Assembly: GCA_003151745.1 (NCBI GenBank)
Contig: PLYJ01000220.1
Span: 1-42,706 of the forward strand
Origin: Bacteroidota bacterium
GTDB lineage: Bacteria > Bacteroidota > Bacteroidia > AKYH767-A > 2013-40CM-41-45
Length of the DNA stretch: 42,706 nt
Direction of reading: 5' to 3'
Under the pieces are notes generated by a model. That model saw only the letters and a list, made by a program, of their open reading frames with translations. It was not told the origin of the DNA and made no database searches. The first letter of the stretch is position 1; the number at the start of each line of letters is the position of its first letter. A program made the translations under genes and the position numbers. This document shows, in pieces, positions 8,093 through 18,600 of this stretch.

Positions 8093-9172
8093 ATGGAACC
8101 CATCAACCAACATAACTATGAAGCGTATTTCCTCGATTACTTCGAGGGCAGTCTTCCAGCTGAAGAAGTAGCTGAGTTGATGCTCTTTCTGGAAAAGCAC
8201 CCTTCCCTAAAAGAGGAATTCGAAAGCTTTGAAAACATTTCCCTGCTCCCGGAAACAGATGCGGTCGTATTTGCCGGAAAAGAGAAAATGAAAATGCCGG
8301 AAATAACCCTGGAAAATTATGAAGTCTATTTTCTGGATGAGTCGGAAGGAGCTCTGAATCAGAAAGAGCAGCAGACGTTGAAATATTTTCTTTCTCAGCA
8401 CCCCGAGCTGGAGCCTCAATTAACAGCTTGCCGGGAGATTAAGCTCATTCCTAATCAAAGCGTGGTTTTTGAAAACAAGAAAAAGCTATACAGAACGCCG
8501 GCTGATTTTGAAAAAGCCCAGAACACAATCCAAGGCGGAAGAGTGATCAGTCTGCCAAGAACAGCATTGATCGCCGTGGCGGCAGCAGCAACGGTTGTAT
8601 TGTTAGTGGGCATGTGGCTGTTCTTTCAACCCCAGGACAACGGCCAGTCCTGGGGCGGAACAGCCTTTCATGTGCAAATATCACCGGCTCCTCAGCATAC
8701 CATCATGGTTGCTTCAAACATACCACAGGCAAAAACGTTACACCCATCTTCAGTAAAAGAGCATAAGGGCGCTAAACAAACAATGCTTGTCCTCACTTCA
8801 TGGCCATCCAATCAGACACAGTTGGATCAGGCACCTGAAGATCAGCAAATGCCAGATCTTCAAATGATGGCAGTGCAATCCCAAATGGAGGTACGGGCCC
8901 CTGTTCAGGTTGAAAAGAAAAAGGAATTCATGAATCTGAAAGAATATGCTTCTTCAAAGTTCCTGGGAGGGATGCTTGGAACTGCTGCACCATCTTCGGC
9001 AAGAAAACATCCGGGTTGGGAAATGATAAAGCTGGCAAGCCGTGGTTTCAACAGGATTTCAGATCGAAAAATAATTATACACGAGGATTATGACCACAAC
9101 GGGGAACTGGTTTCATACGCGGTGAACGCTGGTACCCTAAGCTATTCAAAGGCCGTAAAGGAGAAAGAATAA
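8093..9172 (+). CDS. Membrane anti-sigma factor with duplicated N-terminal domain
   Basis: This 359-residue protein starts one base after the sigma stop. Residues 9-66 and 76-132 are tandem copies of one module: YEAYFLDYFEGSL...FLEKHPSL versus YEVYFLDESEGAL...FLSQHPEL, each ending in a V-V-F-x-x-K-x-K-like stretch. One transmembrane helix follows (about 157-178), then a Gln/Pro-rich region of about 180 residues expected in the periplasm. This is the layout of an inner-membrane anti-sigma factor that holds the sigma in the cytoplasm. No zinc HxxxCxxC motif or FecR domain was seen. The assignment rests on position, topology and the N-terminal pattern. Confidence 0.78.
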   Translation: MEPINQHNYEAYFLDYFEGSLPAEEVAELMLFLEKHPSLKEEFESFENISLLPETDAVVFAGKEKMKMPEITLENYEVYFLDESEGALNQKEQQTLKYFLSQHPELEPQLTACREIKLIPNQSVVFENKKKLYRTPADFEKAQNTIQGGRVISLPRTALIAVAAAATVVLLVGMWLFFQPQDNGQSWGGTAFHVQISPAPQHTIMVASNIPQAKTLHPSSVKEHKGAKQTMLVLTSWPSNQTQLDQAPEDQQMPDLQMMAVQSQMEVRAPVQVEKKKEFMNLKEYASSKFLGGMLGTAAPSSARKHPGWEMIKLASRGFNRISDRKIIIHEDYDHNGELVSYAVNAGTLSYSKAVKEKE

Positions 9173-9302
9173 TTGAATCAATACGCATCCGTAAACAGGG
9201 ATTGTCTGCAGCACTCCCCAAAGTAAAACAACAAACAAATAAACTCCCGGGTTGAAAACACAATCCGGCAAACGAAACAAAAACACTCTAAAACATAAAA
9301 CA
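9173..9302 (+). other. Gap between anti-sigma and GIN-domain genes
   Basis: 130 bp without a terminator hairpin or clear promoter. Read-through from the sigma/anti-sigma genes is likely. Confidence 0.5.
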
Positions 9303-10733
9303 ATGAAAACGTATCTATTATCAGCCAGCCTCTTGCTTCTGATTGGTGTTCCTGTCCTGGCACAGGTGAAAGCCGATCGGCAGGTGGGAGATTTCAATGG
9401 AATCAATTTGAAAGGCGCTATTAAAGCCAATATTACACAGGGACAAACCAATCAGGTGTCGCTGGAAGCCGATTCACAGGAAGAGCTGGATGCTCTCAAG
9501 ACCGAAGTAAAAGACGGGATTCTGATGATCAGGGAAGACAAGCATGGTTCCGGCAATGTGAAAATAAATATCACCGTGAAAGCCCTGAAGGAAATCGAAG
9601 TAAGCGATGCCACCGAGCTGCGCTCTACCGGGCCGATCACTGCAGATGAAATCACCATCAAAGGCAGTGGAGCAGGTGATGTGCGCATGGAATGTGTGGC
9701 CAAAAAGATTATTGTAACGCTCAGCGGAGCCGGCGATGCACATCTGAGCGGGACCACCGATATGCTGGAGGCTCATATTTCGGGAGCAGGAGACCTTAAA
9801 GCGTTTAAACTGCTTGCGCAAAAAGCGGAGATCACAAGCTCCGGTGCCGGAGATGCCAAAGTCAATGTTGTACAAAGTCTTCATTCCTCTGTTTCGGGTG
9901 CAGGAGATGTGGTGTATATAAATGAACCCGCAGAAAAAAGTGTAGAGGTGAGCGGTGCCGGTTCTGTCAGACAGTCGCACAGCAAATCAGATTCCGGAAA
10001 GAGCAGCTCTGACACTACTAAACTTTCGGTGGGGCATCACAAGGTCTTTATATGTGATGATGATGGCGACGACAAGGACGACGGTAAAGACGACCTGGAG
10101 CATAAGTTCAAACACTGGAGCGGACTGGAAATGGGGGTGAACGGATTGAGATCAGGCGCAAAAGATGGCATGACTCTTCCCAAAGGATCGGAGTATATGC
10201 AGCTGGATTATGGAAAATCACTCAGCTTCAACCTCAATCTCTTTGAGAAAGATTTTCACCTCCATGGTGAATTCGTGAACCTTGTTACGGGTCTTGGATT
10301 TGAGTTCAATCATTATGGATTGCAGAATAAAGTCAGCCTGAGGTATGACAGTGTCTACACTACAGCCAAAAATGAAAACAACACCAGTTTCAAAAAGAAC
10401 ACTCTTAACGAAAGCCTCCTGACCGTGCCTCTGATGCTTGATTTTAATACCAGCAGCAACCCGGACCGCAACTTTCACTTCTCCGTGGGAGTGATCGGAG
10501 CATGGAAAATTGGCGCTAAGACCCGTCAGAAATATATGGATACCGATGGGAAAGAAGTTTCACTTGTCAAGAGCAACGACTATAACCTGAACCCCTTCCG
10601 TTATAGCCTGACTGCAAGGGTGGGATACAAGAATGTGGGCCTCTTTGCACAATACGCCATGAGCGAGTTTTTTAAACCCGGTCATGGTCCGGAGCTTTAT
10701 CCGGTCTCCGCAGGAATCAGTCTGCACCTGTAG
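9303..10733 (+). CDS. GIN-domain protein fused to an outer-membrane barrel-like domain
   Basis: The 476-residue protein starts at ATG 9303, which gives a clean signal peptide (MKTYLLSASLLLLIGVPVLA). In-frame codons back to 9252 add a hydrophilic stretch and are not used. Residues about 25-225 are a GIN domain (DUF2807, putative autotransporter adhesin head type), with the turn SGAGD or GSGAGD recurring at 121, 141, 160, 180, 198 and, as SGAG, 217, as in a beta-helix. Residues 251-264 are Asp-rich (CDDDGDDKDDGKDD), possibly metal binding. Residues about 273-476 are beta-strand-rich with alternating aromatics and look like a small outer-membrane barrel of the PorT/OMP type. It is the third gene of the ECF operon, suggesting an envelope component controlled by, or sensed by, the system. 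The head-plus-barrel reading is inferred. Confidence 0.8.
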   Translation: MKTYLLSASLLLLIGVPVLAQVKADRQVGDFNGINLKGAIKANITQGQTNQVSLEADSQEELDALKTEVKDGILMIREDKHGSGNVKINITVKALKEIEVSDATELRSTGPITADEITIKGSGAGDVRMECVAKKIIVTLSGAGDAHLSGTTDMLEAHISGAGDLKAFKLLAQKAEITSSGAGDAKVNVVQSLHSSVSGAGDVVYINEPAEKSVEVSGAGSVRQSHSKSDSGKSSSDTTKLSVGHHKVFICDDDGDDKDDGKDDLEHKFKHWSGLEMGVNGLRSGAKDGMTLPKGSEYMQLDYGKSLSFNLNLFEKDFHLHGEFVNLVTGLGFEFNHYGLQNKVSLRYDSVYTTAKNENNTSFKKNTLNESLLTVPLMLDFNTSSNPDRNFHFSVGVIGAWKIGAKTRQKYMDTDGKEVSLVKSNDYNLNPFRYSLTARVGYKNVGLFAQYAMSEFFKPGHGPELYPVSAGISLHL

Positions 10734-10798
10734 CAGTAAGCTTCAAGGGGGTCGGATCATATCTTAGGTTGAAATATAGATTGTCGACAGATCCCCTG

Positions 10799-10829
10799 GC
10801 GTCTTGCAGAATCTTGCAAGACGCTTTTT
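10799..10829 (+). terminator. Intrinsic terminator of the ECF-GIN operon
   Basis: GCGTCTTGCA (10799-10808) pairs perfectly with TGCAAGACGC (10815-10824) over a six-base loop and is followed by TTTTT. Confidence 0.9.
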
Positions 10830-10831
10830 CG

Positions 10832-10839
10832 TACATTTG
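10832..10839 (+). promoter_or_regulatory. TAnnTTTG -7 element for the carboxylase gene
   Basis: TACATTTG matches the Bacteroidota -7 consensus and lies 20 bp before the ATG at 10860. A TTG at 10814-10816 in the preceding terminator could be the -33 element, but at 15 bp the spacing is short. Confidence 0.6.
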
Positions 10840-10859
10840 CCCATACCAAGGACCTACGT

Positions 10860-12404
10860 ATGCAAACCAAAATCGATCTGCTGAATACTAAAATTGCTCA
10901 GGCTCAGTTGGGCGGAGGAGTGAAAAGAATTGAATCCCAGCACAAGAAGGGAAAACTCACAGCCAGGGAACGGTTGCATTTTTTGATGGATGAAGGTTCG
11001 TTTGAAGAAATCGGGATGTTCGTTACCCACCGTTCGAATGAATTCGGACTGGAGCGTGAAAAATACCCGGGTGATGGAGTAGTGACCGGATATGGAACGA
11101 TCAACGGAAGAATGGTCTATGTGTTTTCCCAGGATTTCACTGTTTTTGGAGGATCCCTTTCGGAAACACATGCAGAAAAAATATGCCGCATCATGGATCT
11201 GGCCATGAAGAACGGAGCACCCGTCATCGGTTTAAATGACAGTGGAGGTGCCAGGATTCAGGAAGGAGTGGTGTCTCTCGGTGGTTATGCAGATATCTTT
11301 TACAAGAATACATTGGCCTCCGGAGTGGTGCCCCAGATCTCTGCCATAATGGGCCCCTGTGCAGGTGGAGCTGTTTACTCACCAGCCATTACCGATTTTA
11401 TAATGATGGTCGAGAACACTTCCTACATGTTCGTGACAGGCCCCAATGTAGTCAAGACAGTGACCCATGAAGAAGTGACGAGCGAAGAGCTCGGAGGTGC
11501 ATCGACTCATTCTGCCAAATCCGGTGTTACCCATTTTTCATGTGCCAACGAAATTGAGTGCATCAATAATATCAAGAAGCTGCTGAGCTATATGCCGCAG
11601 AATTGTGAAGATGGGGCTCCGATGCTTCCCTATGAAACCTCCGGCAGTGAATTGCGTCCGGAGCTGAATAGCCTGGTTCCTGAAAGCCCGAACCAACCTT
11701 ATGATATGCGTGATGTTATTACAGGGGTTATCGATACTGATACATTCCTGGAGGTACATAAAAATTACGCAGAAAATATTGTGGTGGGCTTCGCCCGTCT
11801 TGCTGGACGGAGTATTGGAGTGGTTGCGAATCAACCGGCTTTCCTGGCGGGGGTACTCGACATAAAATCTTCTGTTAAAGCTGCACGTTTTGTTCGCTTT
11901 TGTGACTCGTTCAATATTCCTCTCCTTGTATTTGAAGATGTACCTGGTTTTTTACCCGGCACGGATCAGGAGTGGAATGCAATCATTACCAACGGAGCCA
12001 AACTGCTTTATGCATTTTGTGAAGCAACGGTTCCGCGTATAACGGTTATCACCAGAAAAGCTTACGGGGGTGCATATGATGTGATGAACTCGAAGCATAT
12101 CGGCGCAGATATGAATTATGCCTGGCCCTGTGCTGAAATAGCAGTTATGGGTGCCAAGGGTGCTGCAGAAATAATTTTCAAAAGCGAAATTATGGCTGAT
12201 AAAGACCCGGTGGCTAAACTGAAGGAGAAAGAAACCGAATACATCAAACATTTTGCTAACCCTTATCGTGCCGCAGAAAGAGGATATATTGATGAAGTAA
12301 TCAGGCCGGAGGAGACAAGGACCAAACTTATTTCTGCATTCCGGATGCTGGAAAATAAGGTAGACAAGCTACCGAAGAAAAAACACGGCAACATCCCTCT
12401 TTAA
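10860..12404 (+). CDS. pccB: Acyl-CoA carboxylase carboxyltransferase (propionyl/methylmalonyl-CoA type)
   Basis: The 514-residue protein is the biotin-dependent carboxyltransferase subunit that moves CO2 from carboxybiotin to an acyl-CoA. N-terminal half: [32 protein letters not shown], and [22 protein letters not shown] with the following [12 protein letters not shown] oxyanion motif. C-terminal half: [34 protein letters not shown], and [25 protein letters not shown]. The length matches PccB/MmdA. No biotin carboxylase or biotin carrier gene is adjacent, so it could act in a carboxylase or in a Na+-linked methylmalonyl-CoA decarboxylase-type complex. It is convergent with the histidine kinase, 8 bp between stops. 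Confidence 0.92.
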   Translation: MQTKIDLLNTKIAQAQLGGGVKRIESQHKKGKLTARERLHFLMDEGSFEEIGMFVTHRSNEFGLEREKYPGDGVVTGYGTINGRMVYVFSQDFTVFGGSLSETHAEKICRIMDLAMKNGAPVIGLNDSGGARIQEGVVSLGGYADIFYKNTLASGVVPQISAIMGPCAGGAVYSPAITDFIMMVENTSYMFVTGPNVVKTVTHEEVTSEELGGASTHSAKSGVTHFSCANEIECINNIKKLLSYMPQNCEDGAPMLPYETSGSELRPELNSLVPESPNQPYDMRDVITGVIDTDTFLEVHKNYAENIVVGFARLAGRSIGVVANQPAFLAGVLDIKSSVKAARFVRFCDSFNIPLLVFEDVPGFLPGTDQEWNAIITNGAKLLYAFCEATVPRITVITRKAYGGAYDVMNSKHIGADMNYAWPCAEIAVMGAKGAAEIIFKSEIMADKDPVAKLKEKETEYIKHFANPYRAAERGYIDEVIRPEETRTKLISAFRMLENKVDKLPKKKHGNIPL

Positions 12405-12412
12405 AGAATTGA

Positions 12413-14125
12413 TTAACTGAGGTTGAAATAGAAAGTGGCTCCTTTTCCGGGCTCACCTTCTGCCCATACATGGCCTCCATGTTTGACAACAATACGCTCC
12501 ACGATGGCGAGGCCAAGACCGGTCCCATCAAACTCATTCTGTTGATGGAGCCTTTGAAATACCCGGAAAAGTTTATCGGAATATTGCTGATCAAATCCTA
12601 CTCCGTTATCTCTTACAAAATAAATGACCTTTCCGCCTTTATCCAGTGCGCCGAATTCAATAACAGGAGTAGCGGTTTTTGAAGAATATTTCAAGGCATT
12701 AGAAAATAAATTGATAAGCACGAGCTTGAGCATGGCTTTATCACCTTCAGAAGGAGGGACCTCGCTGAATCTGATTTCCGGTTTGTTTCCTTCGAAAGTG
12801 CTGGATGCCTCTTTCAGTGCAAGGGTGCCCAGTTCATTCATGTCTACCTTGATACGCACTATTTCTTGCCGGCCCAGTTTAGCAAACTCAAGCAGGTCCT
12901 GAATGAGGGTGGAGAGACTTTGAGAAGTTCTCCGGAGCATGGACAGCATTTGGATCCCTTCCGTATCCAGTTTATCAGCATAATTTTCTTCAAACAACCT
13001 AGCCAGGCCATTCATGCCATTCAGCGGAGCTCTAAGGTCATGTGCAACAGAATAGCTGAAAGCTTCCAGTTCCTGGTTGAGCTGGAGGACTGCATCCTGT
13101 TGTTTTTTAATATCCGTAATGTCTTCCGATATGCCCACCAGATAAAGAGGATCCCCTTTATCATCCATTATCGTGATTTTATGTGTACGGAGCCACCGTT
13201 CTCCCTTGAAACGGGTCTTTATCGGCTCCTCATTGACGGTGACTGCAGTTTCAGATTTCATTGCGGCCCGGTCTTTCTCCGTAAAAAAATTGGCCTGTTC
13301 TACGGGAAACAGATCATAATCATTCTTACCAAGCAGGTCCTTGCTTGAATAACCCAGAAGATCTTCCCCAGCTTTGTTAAACCGGAGAAAACGAAGAGAA
13401 GGCGCATCTTTGACAAAGATCATATTCGGGATATTTTCAAGAATGGCTGTTGTGAAATAATCCGAATTCTTAATAGCTCCTTCAGCCCGGTTTCTTCGTT
13501 TAATTTCTATCCTCAACAAAAAGTAAATGGCAGTAAGGAGGATCAGTGCACCCAGTGTGCCTAGAAAATTCACAATCCCATTCAGACTTGCTGAAGTACG
13601 GAGTTTTTCGGAGCGCAGAGTGAGCAACCCTTTTTCTTCATCCTGCATCTCTGTCACAAGCTGACTTACATGGGCCATCATATTTCGACCTACTTTGCTC
13701 CGTGTAATTCCGGAAGTGGCATTTAATCCTTCTCTCTTTTGGGTAAGAATAAATTCATTTAAACGCTGAAGCCTGGCTATGGAACTGGAATCAAGCTGCT
13801 TTGCCCTTTTAGTCTGTATTGGATTATCACTGACAAGCGCTTCCAGTTTTTTCTGATCTGCAATACGTTGAAGCCCGGCAGCAGAAAACATTTCGAGGAA
13901 GTCATCATCATTCGAAATAATATATCCACGCGCACTGGATTCTCCATTTTTGACATCCTGTAAAATAGCAGAAAGAGATTCCATCACCCGGTGGGTGTGA
14001 TCAATCATATCCGCAGATTCAACGAAGCGCTTTCCTGTTTTAAAAGAGACATAACCAATTGCTGCAAGCAATGTGAGAGATAAAGCAAACCCAAGCAGTA
14101 TAGTCTTCTCGAAAGAAAGTTTCAT
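12413..14125 (-). CDS. CHASE3-PAS hybrid-less sensor histidine kinase
   Basis: This 570-residue inner-membrane kinase has TM1 (about 9-29), a periplasmic CHASE3-type helical sensor (about 30-180, with the NGESSARGYIIS motif), and TM2 (about 184-205). A PAS domain follows (about 222-340, with NIPNMIFVKDAPSLRFLRFNKA and YLVGISEDITDIK). The HisKA helix carries the probable phosphorylated H362 in YSVAHDLRAPLNG. The HATPase domain has NLFSNALKYSS, DNGVGF, and GTGLGLAIVERIVVKHGG. No receiver domain is present and no response regulator is next to it, so it is an orphan kinase here. Phytochrome-like and light or redox sensing relatives share this kinase core, but the signal cannot be read from sequence. 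Confidence 0.92.
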   Translation of the reverse strand: MKLSFEKTILLGFALSLTLLAAIGYVSFKTGKRFVESADMIDHTHRVMESLSAILQDVKNGESSARGYIISNDDDFLEMFSAAGLQRIADQKKLEALVSDNPIQTKRAKQLDSSSIARLQRLNEFILTQKREGLNATSGITRSKVGRNMMAHVSQLVTEMQDEEKGLLTLRSEKLRTSASLNGIVNFLGTLGALILLTAIYFLLRIEIKRRNRAEGAIKNSDYFTTAILENIPNMIFVKDAPSLRFLRFNKAGEDLLGYSSKDLLGKNDYDLFPVEQANFFTEKDRAAMKSETAVTVNEEPIKTRFKGERWLRTHKITIMDDKGDPLYLVGISEDITDIKKQQDAVLQLNQELEAFSYSVAHDLRAPLNGMNGLARLFEENYADKLDTEGIQMLSMLRRTSQSLSTLIQDLLEFAKLGRQEIVRIKVDMNELGTLALKEASSTFEGNKPEIRFSEVPPSEGDKAMLKLVLINLFSNALKYSSKTATPVIEFGALDKGGKVIYFVRDNGVGFDQQYSDKLFRVFQRLHQQNEFDGTGLGLAIVERIVVKHGGHVWAEGEPGKGATFYFNLS

Positions 14126-14252
14126 TCGTATTAAAAATTAAATAGACGTTCTGCTGAATTGAATAAAGTGATTATGGACTAAATGTACTAAAAAGGATGC
14201 TGAAAAGTAGAATTTTCAATAGGCGAGGAAGTGGACGACAGTAAGAAGTATA

Positions 14253-15563
14253 TCAATCCGCAATCAGTTTTCCGGAGGCAAGAATTCCGTTTGGAGAGAT
14301 GATGCGGAAAAAATAAAAACCGGAGGGAAGAGACTCTCTTTCGATTTCGAATGAAGAACCAAGGATAGAGAAGGTTTTTACTTTTGAGCCCTGAGCATTG
14401 AAGAGCTCCAGCAAGGCCTCACCTGCATAAGGATGACCGAGTAATTCCATTGTAGCGGAGGTGCTGAAGGGGTTAGGATAGAGATGCACTCCGTATTCAT
14501 TTTGGTGCTCTTCAATCCCAAGCATACTATTCCAGGAAGCGATGTAATTGGCAGTACTGTTTCCTGCAATGGTAAAGGCGCCTCCGGCATAGAGAGAATT
14601 CTGATAAGGTTGCAACACCGATACATAAGCATCTGTTCCAGGGCCAGCAGAATACCAGGAGGTACCACTCCAGGCACCGAAGTGGTTAGCATGATAAGGC
14701 CCCGTGCGGAGAAACTGACCTCCGGCAAAGAGTATAGAGTCGTATATGGCAAGCGTCATGACGGTAGTATCGGTTCCAGATCCAAGGGTATCCCACACCG
14801 TTCCGTTCCAACTGGCAATGTACGGGGCATAGGTGCTACCGGCATGTCGAAAAAGGCCGCCAGCAACGAGCTGGTTTTTGAAAGGTTGAAGTGCATAAAC
14901 AGAGGAGCCGCTATCCATTCCCCCTCCCACAGGGGTCCAGGTTGTACCATTCCACATGGCAATGCTATTGACGGGGACAGATCCGCTTAACGTAAAATTT
15001 CCTCCGGCGTATACATTGCCATTGTATGATCCCAGAGAGAAGACGACATTATTCAACCCAGAGTCAAGAGCCATCCAGGAGGATCCGTTCCATTTGGCTA
15101 TATTGTTTGCAGCGATATTACCTGCAACAGAAAAGCTTCCTCCGGCATAAAGTTCATTATTGAAAACGGTAAGTGCACCCACCGATCCATTAAGCCCCCC
15201 GCCTACCGAACTCCAGATAGTATCGTTCCAGACAGCCAGACCGCTGACGGTATCCGTGCCTGCAATGTCGAAAATGCCACCTGCATATAGTTTACCCTGG
15301 TAAGGACATAAAGCATAGACCCAGCTGTTTACACCAAGGCCCACGGAATCCCATTGAACCCCGTTCCACCGGGCAATATTGTTGATGGGTTTGGAGCCGG
15401 CACTGTCGAATAACCCGCCGGCATACAACTTTCCGTTAAAGACAGCCATGGCCGAAACCCTTGAATTGAGAGCCATCCCGGAATCGAGTCTGGACCAGTT
15501 TTGAGACCAGGCTTGAATTCCTATGATTATAAAGAAGAGAAAAGCTCCGGTTCTTTTAAGCAT
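14253..15563 (-). CDS. Secreted seven-repeat propeller protein with T9SS type A sorting domain
   Basis: The 436-residue protein has a signal peptide (cleaved near residue 20, ...IIIGIQAWSQ). It then has seven repeats of about 50 residues with the core L-Y-A-G-G-x-F...AG...N-x-I-A-x-W-N-G-x-x-W. The extra strand before repeat 1 (WSRLDSGMALNSRVSAM) matches the ends of other repeats, and repeat 7 lacks its own, as expected for a circular seven-bladed propeller closed by N- and C-terminal strands. The last 80 residues (LYPNPFSTSATMEL...LPSGFYFFRI...SGKLI) are a type A T9SS sorting domain. It is 44 bp downstream of metH on the same strand, so some read-through is possible. Binding partner unknown. 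Confidence 0.87.
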   Translation of the reverse strand: MLKRTGAFLFFIIIGIQAWSQNWSRLDSGMALNSRVSAMAVFNGKLYAGGLFDSAGSKPINNIARWNGVQWDSVGLGVNSWVYALCPYQGKLYAGGIFDIAGTDTVSGLAVWNDTIWSSVGGGLNGSVGALTVFNNELYAGGSFSVAGNIAANNIAKWNGSSWMALDSGLNNVVFSLGSYNGNVYAGGNFTLSGSVPVNSIAMWNGTTWTPVGGGMDSGSSVYALQPFKNQLVAGGLFRHAGSTYAPYIASWNGTVWDTLGSGTDTTVMTLAIYDSILFAGGQFLRTGPYHANHFGAWSGTSWYSAGPGTDAYVSVLQPYQNSLYAGGAFTIAGNSTANYIASWNSMLGIEEHQNEYGVHLYPNPFSTSATMELLGHPYAGEALLELFNAQGSKVKTFSILGSSFEIERESLPSGFYFFRIISPNGILASGKLIAD

Positions 15564-15607
15564 TCATCAGATTAATAGGGACAAAGCAAAGCTAACCCAT
15601 TTTTTGA

Positions 15608-18600
15608 TCAGTAGGCCAGGTTTGGACCAAGCCAGCGCTCTGTTTCCTGAAGGGAAAGAGCTTTTCGTGTGGCATAATCGACTACCTGGTCCTTCTGAAT
15701 TTTTCCAACACCAAAATAGTGTGAACCGGGATGAGCAAAATACAATCCGCTAACCGCTGCAGTAGGAAACATAGCCAAACTTTCTGTGAGTGTGATGCCG
15801 GCATTTTTACTGGCATCAAGTAGGTTGAAAAGAGTTGTCTTTTCAGTATGGTCGGGTTGTGCCGGGTATCCGGGTGCAGGCCTGATTCCAGTATATTCTT
15901 CCCGGATGAGCTGCGTTTTATCCAAAGCCTCTTCCCTGGCATAGCCCCAGAACTCTGTGCGAAGGCGTTTGTGCAGGAGCTCAGTGAAAGCTTCTGCAAG
16001 ACGGTCAGCCAAGGCTTTCAACATGATAGCAGAATAGTCATCATGATCCTTCTCGAATTTTTTTACGTGTTCATCAATTCCAATTCCTGCGGTAACGGCA
16101 AAGGCCCCGATATAATCCACCACGGGAGCATGTCCGTTCAAGACCCTGGGCCTGATAAAGTCAGCAAGGGCTACATTAAACTGCCCTGCAGGCTTCTTGG
16201 TTTGTTGTCTGATGGTATGAAATACAGCTCTTACTTTTTTGCCGGTCTCGTCTTCATATACTTCTACATCATCTCCGATGCTGTTAGCCGGATATATACC
16301 AATGACAGCCTTCGCCTGCAACCATTTTTCTTTGATCACCAACTGAAGCATCTTGTTAGCATCATCAAAAAGTTTTTTCGCTTCCACACCTCTCTCTGGA
16401 TCATTGAATATTTTCGGATAGCTGCCCTTCATCTCCCAACTGTGGAAGAAGGGTGTCCAGTCAATATATTCAGCAATTTCAGCAAGGGAATAATTGTCAA
16501 ATACTTTGTTTCCAAGGAAGGCCGGTTTGACTGGAGAAAGCGTATCCCAGTCAGTCGCAAACTTATTTGCTCTTGCTTCTGCAATCGGAATGAATTTATT
16601 CTGTGCCTGCGCATTCTTATTCTGCTCGCGAAGACGCACATAGTCGGCTTCCACCTCCTTCATAAATGCAGGACGTAACTCTTTTGAGATAAGGCTGCTT
16701 GCAACAGGAACGGATTTGGAGGCATCATTGACATGAACCACCGGGAACGAATAGTTCGGCGCGATCTTCACTGCTGTATGAACACGTGAAGTAGTGGCCC
16801 CTCCGATGAGGAGCGGAATGTTCATCCCAAGGCGTTCCATCTCTTTGGCCACATGCACCATCTCATCCAGTGATGGTGTGATAAGACCGCTGAGGCCGAT
16901 GAGGTCTACTTTCTGCATACGAGCCTCGGAGAGAATCTTATCACAGGAGACCATTACACCCAGATCAATAATTTCATAATTGTTACAGGCCAGTACTACC
17001 CCTACAATGTTTTTGCCAATATCATGCACATCCCCCTTAACGGTTGCCATGAGGATTTTACCCGCATTTTTCTGAACAGAACCACTTTTCTTCTTTTCCT
17101 CTTCCATGTATGGGAGCAGGTAAGCAACAGCCTTCTTCATCACCCGTGCACTTTTCACAACCTGAGGAAGAAACATCTTACCACTTCCAAAAAGATCCCC
17201 GACTATATTCATTCCTGCCATGAGCGGACCTTCGATAATGTCGAGCGTGCGCGGATATTTCTGTCTGCACTCTTCCACATCCCCATCAATAAAATCGACA
17301 ATGCCTTTTACCAATGCGTGGCTTAGCCGTTCTTCCACAGGTGCTTTTCTCCATTCTTCATCTTTTACATCTTTTGCTTTTCCAGCACCACGAATAGTTT
17401 CCGCATGGGTGACTAAGCGTTCCGTAGCATCATCACGTCGGTTGAGCAGTACATCTTCCACGAGCTCCAGCAAGTCTTTGGGGATTTCATCATAAACCTG
17501 CAGTTGCCCGGGATTCACAATTCCCATATCCATTCCATTTTTCACGGCATGAAACAGGAAAGCAGCATGAATGGCTTCCCGAACATGATCATTTCCGCGG
17601 AAAGAAAAGGATACATTCGAAACACCTCCACTCACTTTTGCATAAGGAAGGTTTTCCTTGATCCACTTGGTAGCATTGAAAAAGTCAAGAGCATTCAAAC
17701 GGTGTTCTTCCATTCCGGTTGCCACAGGAAAAATATTCGGGTCGAAAATAATATCCTGTGGGGGAAACTTCACCACTTCGGTGAGAATCTTGTAAGCCCT
17801 GCTGCAGATCTCAATCCTTCTTGGCAGTGAATCGGCCTGGCCCTGTTCATCGAAAGCCATAACGATTACGGCAGCTCCGTAACGTTTTACTTTTTTAGCC
17901 TGTTCGATAAAAACAGCTTCCCCTTCTTTCATGGAAATGGAATTGACGATACCTTTCCCCTGAATACATTTCAACCCGGCTTCTATGACGTAAAACTTAG
18001 AAGAGTCGATCATGATCGGAACTTTTGAAATATCCGGTTCGGATCCGATAAGGTTAAGGAATTTGGTCATGGCCGCAACGGCATCCAACATACCCTCGTC
18101 CATATTAATATCGATCACCTGCGCACCTCCTTCAACCTGATCCCTGGCAATGGAGAGGGCTGCTTCGTAATTTCCGTCAATGATAAGTTTTGCAAACTTT
18201 CTGGATCCGGTTACGTTGGTTCGTTCTCCGATATTCATGAAATTTGATTCCGGGAGAAGGGTTACCGGTTCGAGTCCACTCAGCCTGAGATATGGCTCAA
18301 CAACCGGGATTTTTCTTGGTGTCGCTTTGGCTGCATGTTCAGCAATGTGCGAGATATGGTCTGGTGAAGTGCCGCAACAACCTCCGACAATGTTTATAAA
18401 ACCACTGTCCAGAAAGTCATGGATCTGATGGGCCATCTGGTCGGGTGTCTCGTCATATTCTCCAAACTGATTAGGCAGTCCCGCATTCGGATAAGCACTG
18501 ATGAAAAAAGGAGCCTTCTGGCTCAGCTCTTCCAGGTATGGTCTCATGTCTTTAGCGCCAAGGGCACAGTTAAGACCAATGCTGAGCAGGTTTACATGGC

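Noticed and set aside
10801-10839. Idea that the operon terminator is an attenuator of the carboxylase gene
   Set aside because: The TAnnTTTG element lies after the hairpin, so the hairpin would not be in the carboxylase transcript.
15848-16678. 276-codon plus-strand frame inside metH
   Set aside because: It is antisense to the conserved activation domain of MetH and has no recognisable features.
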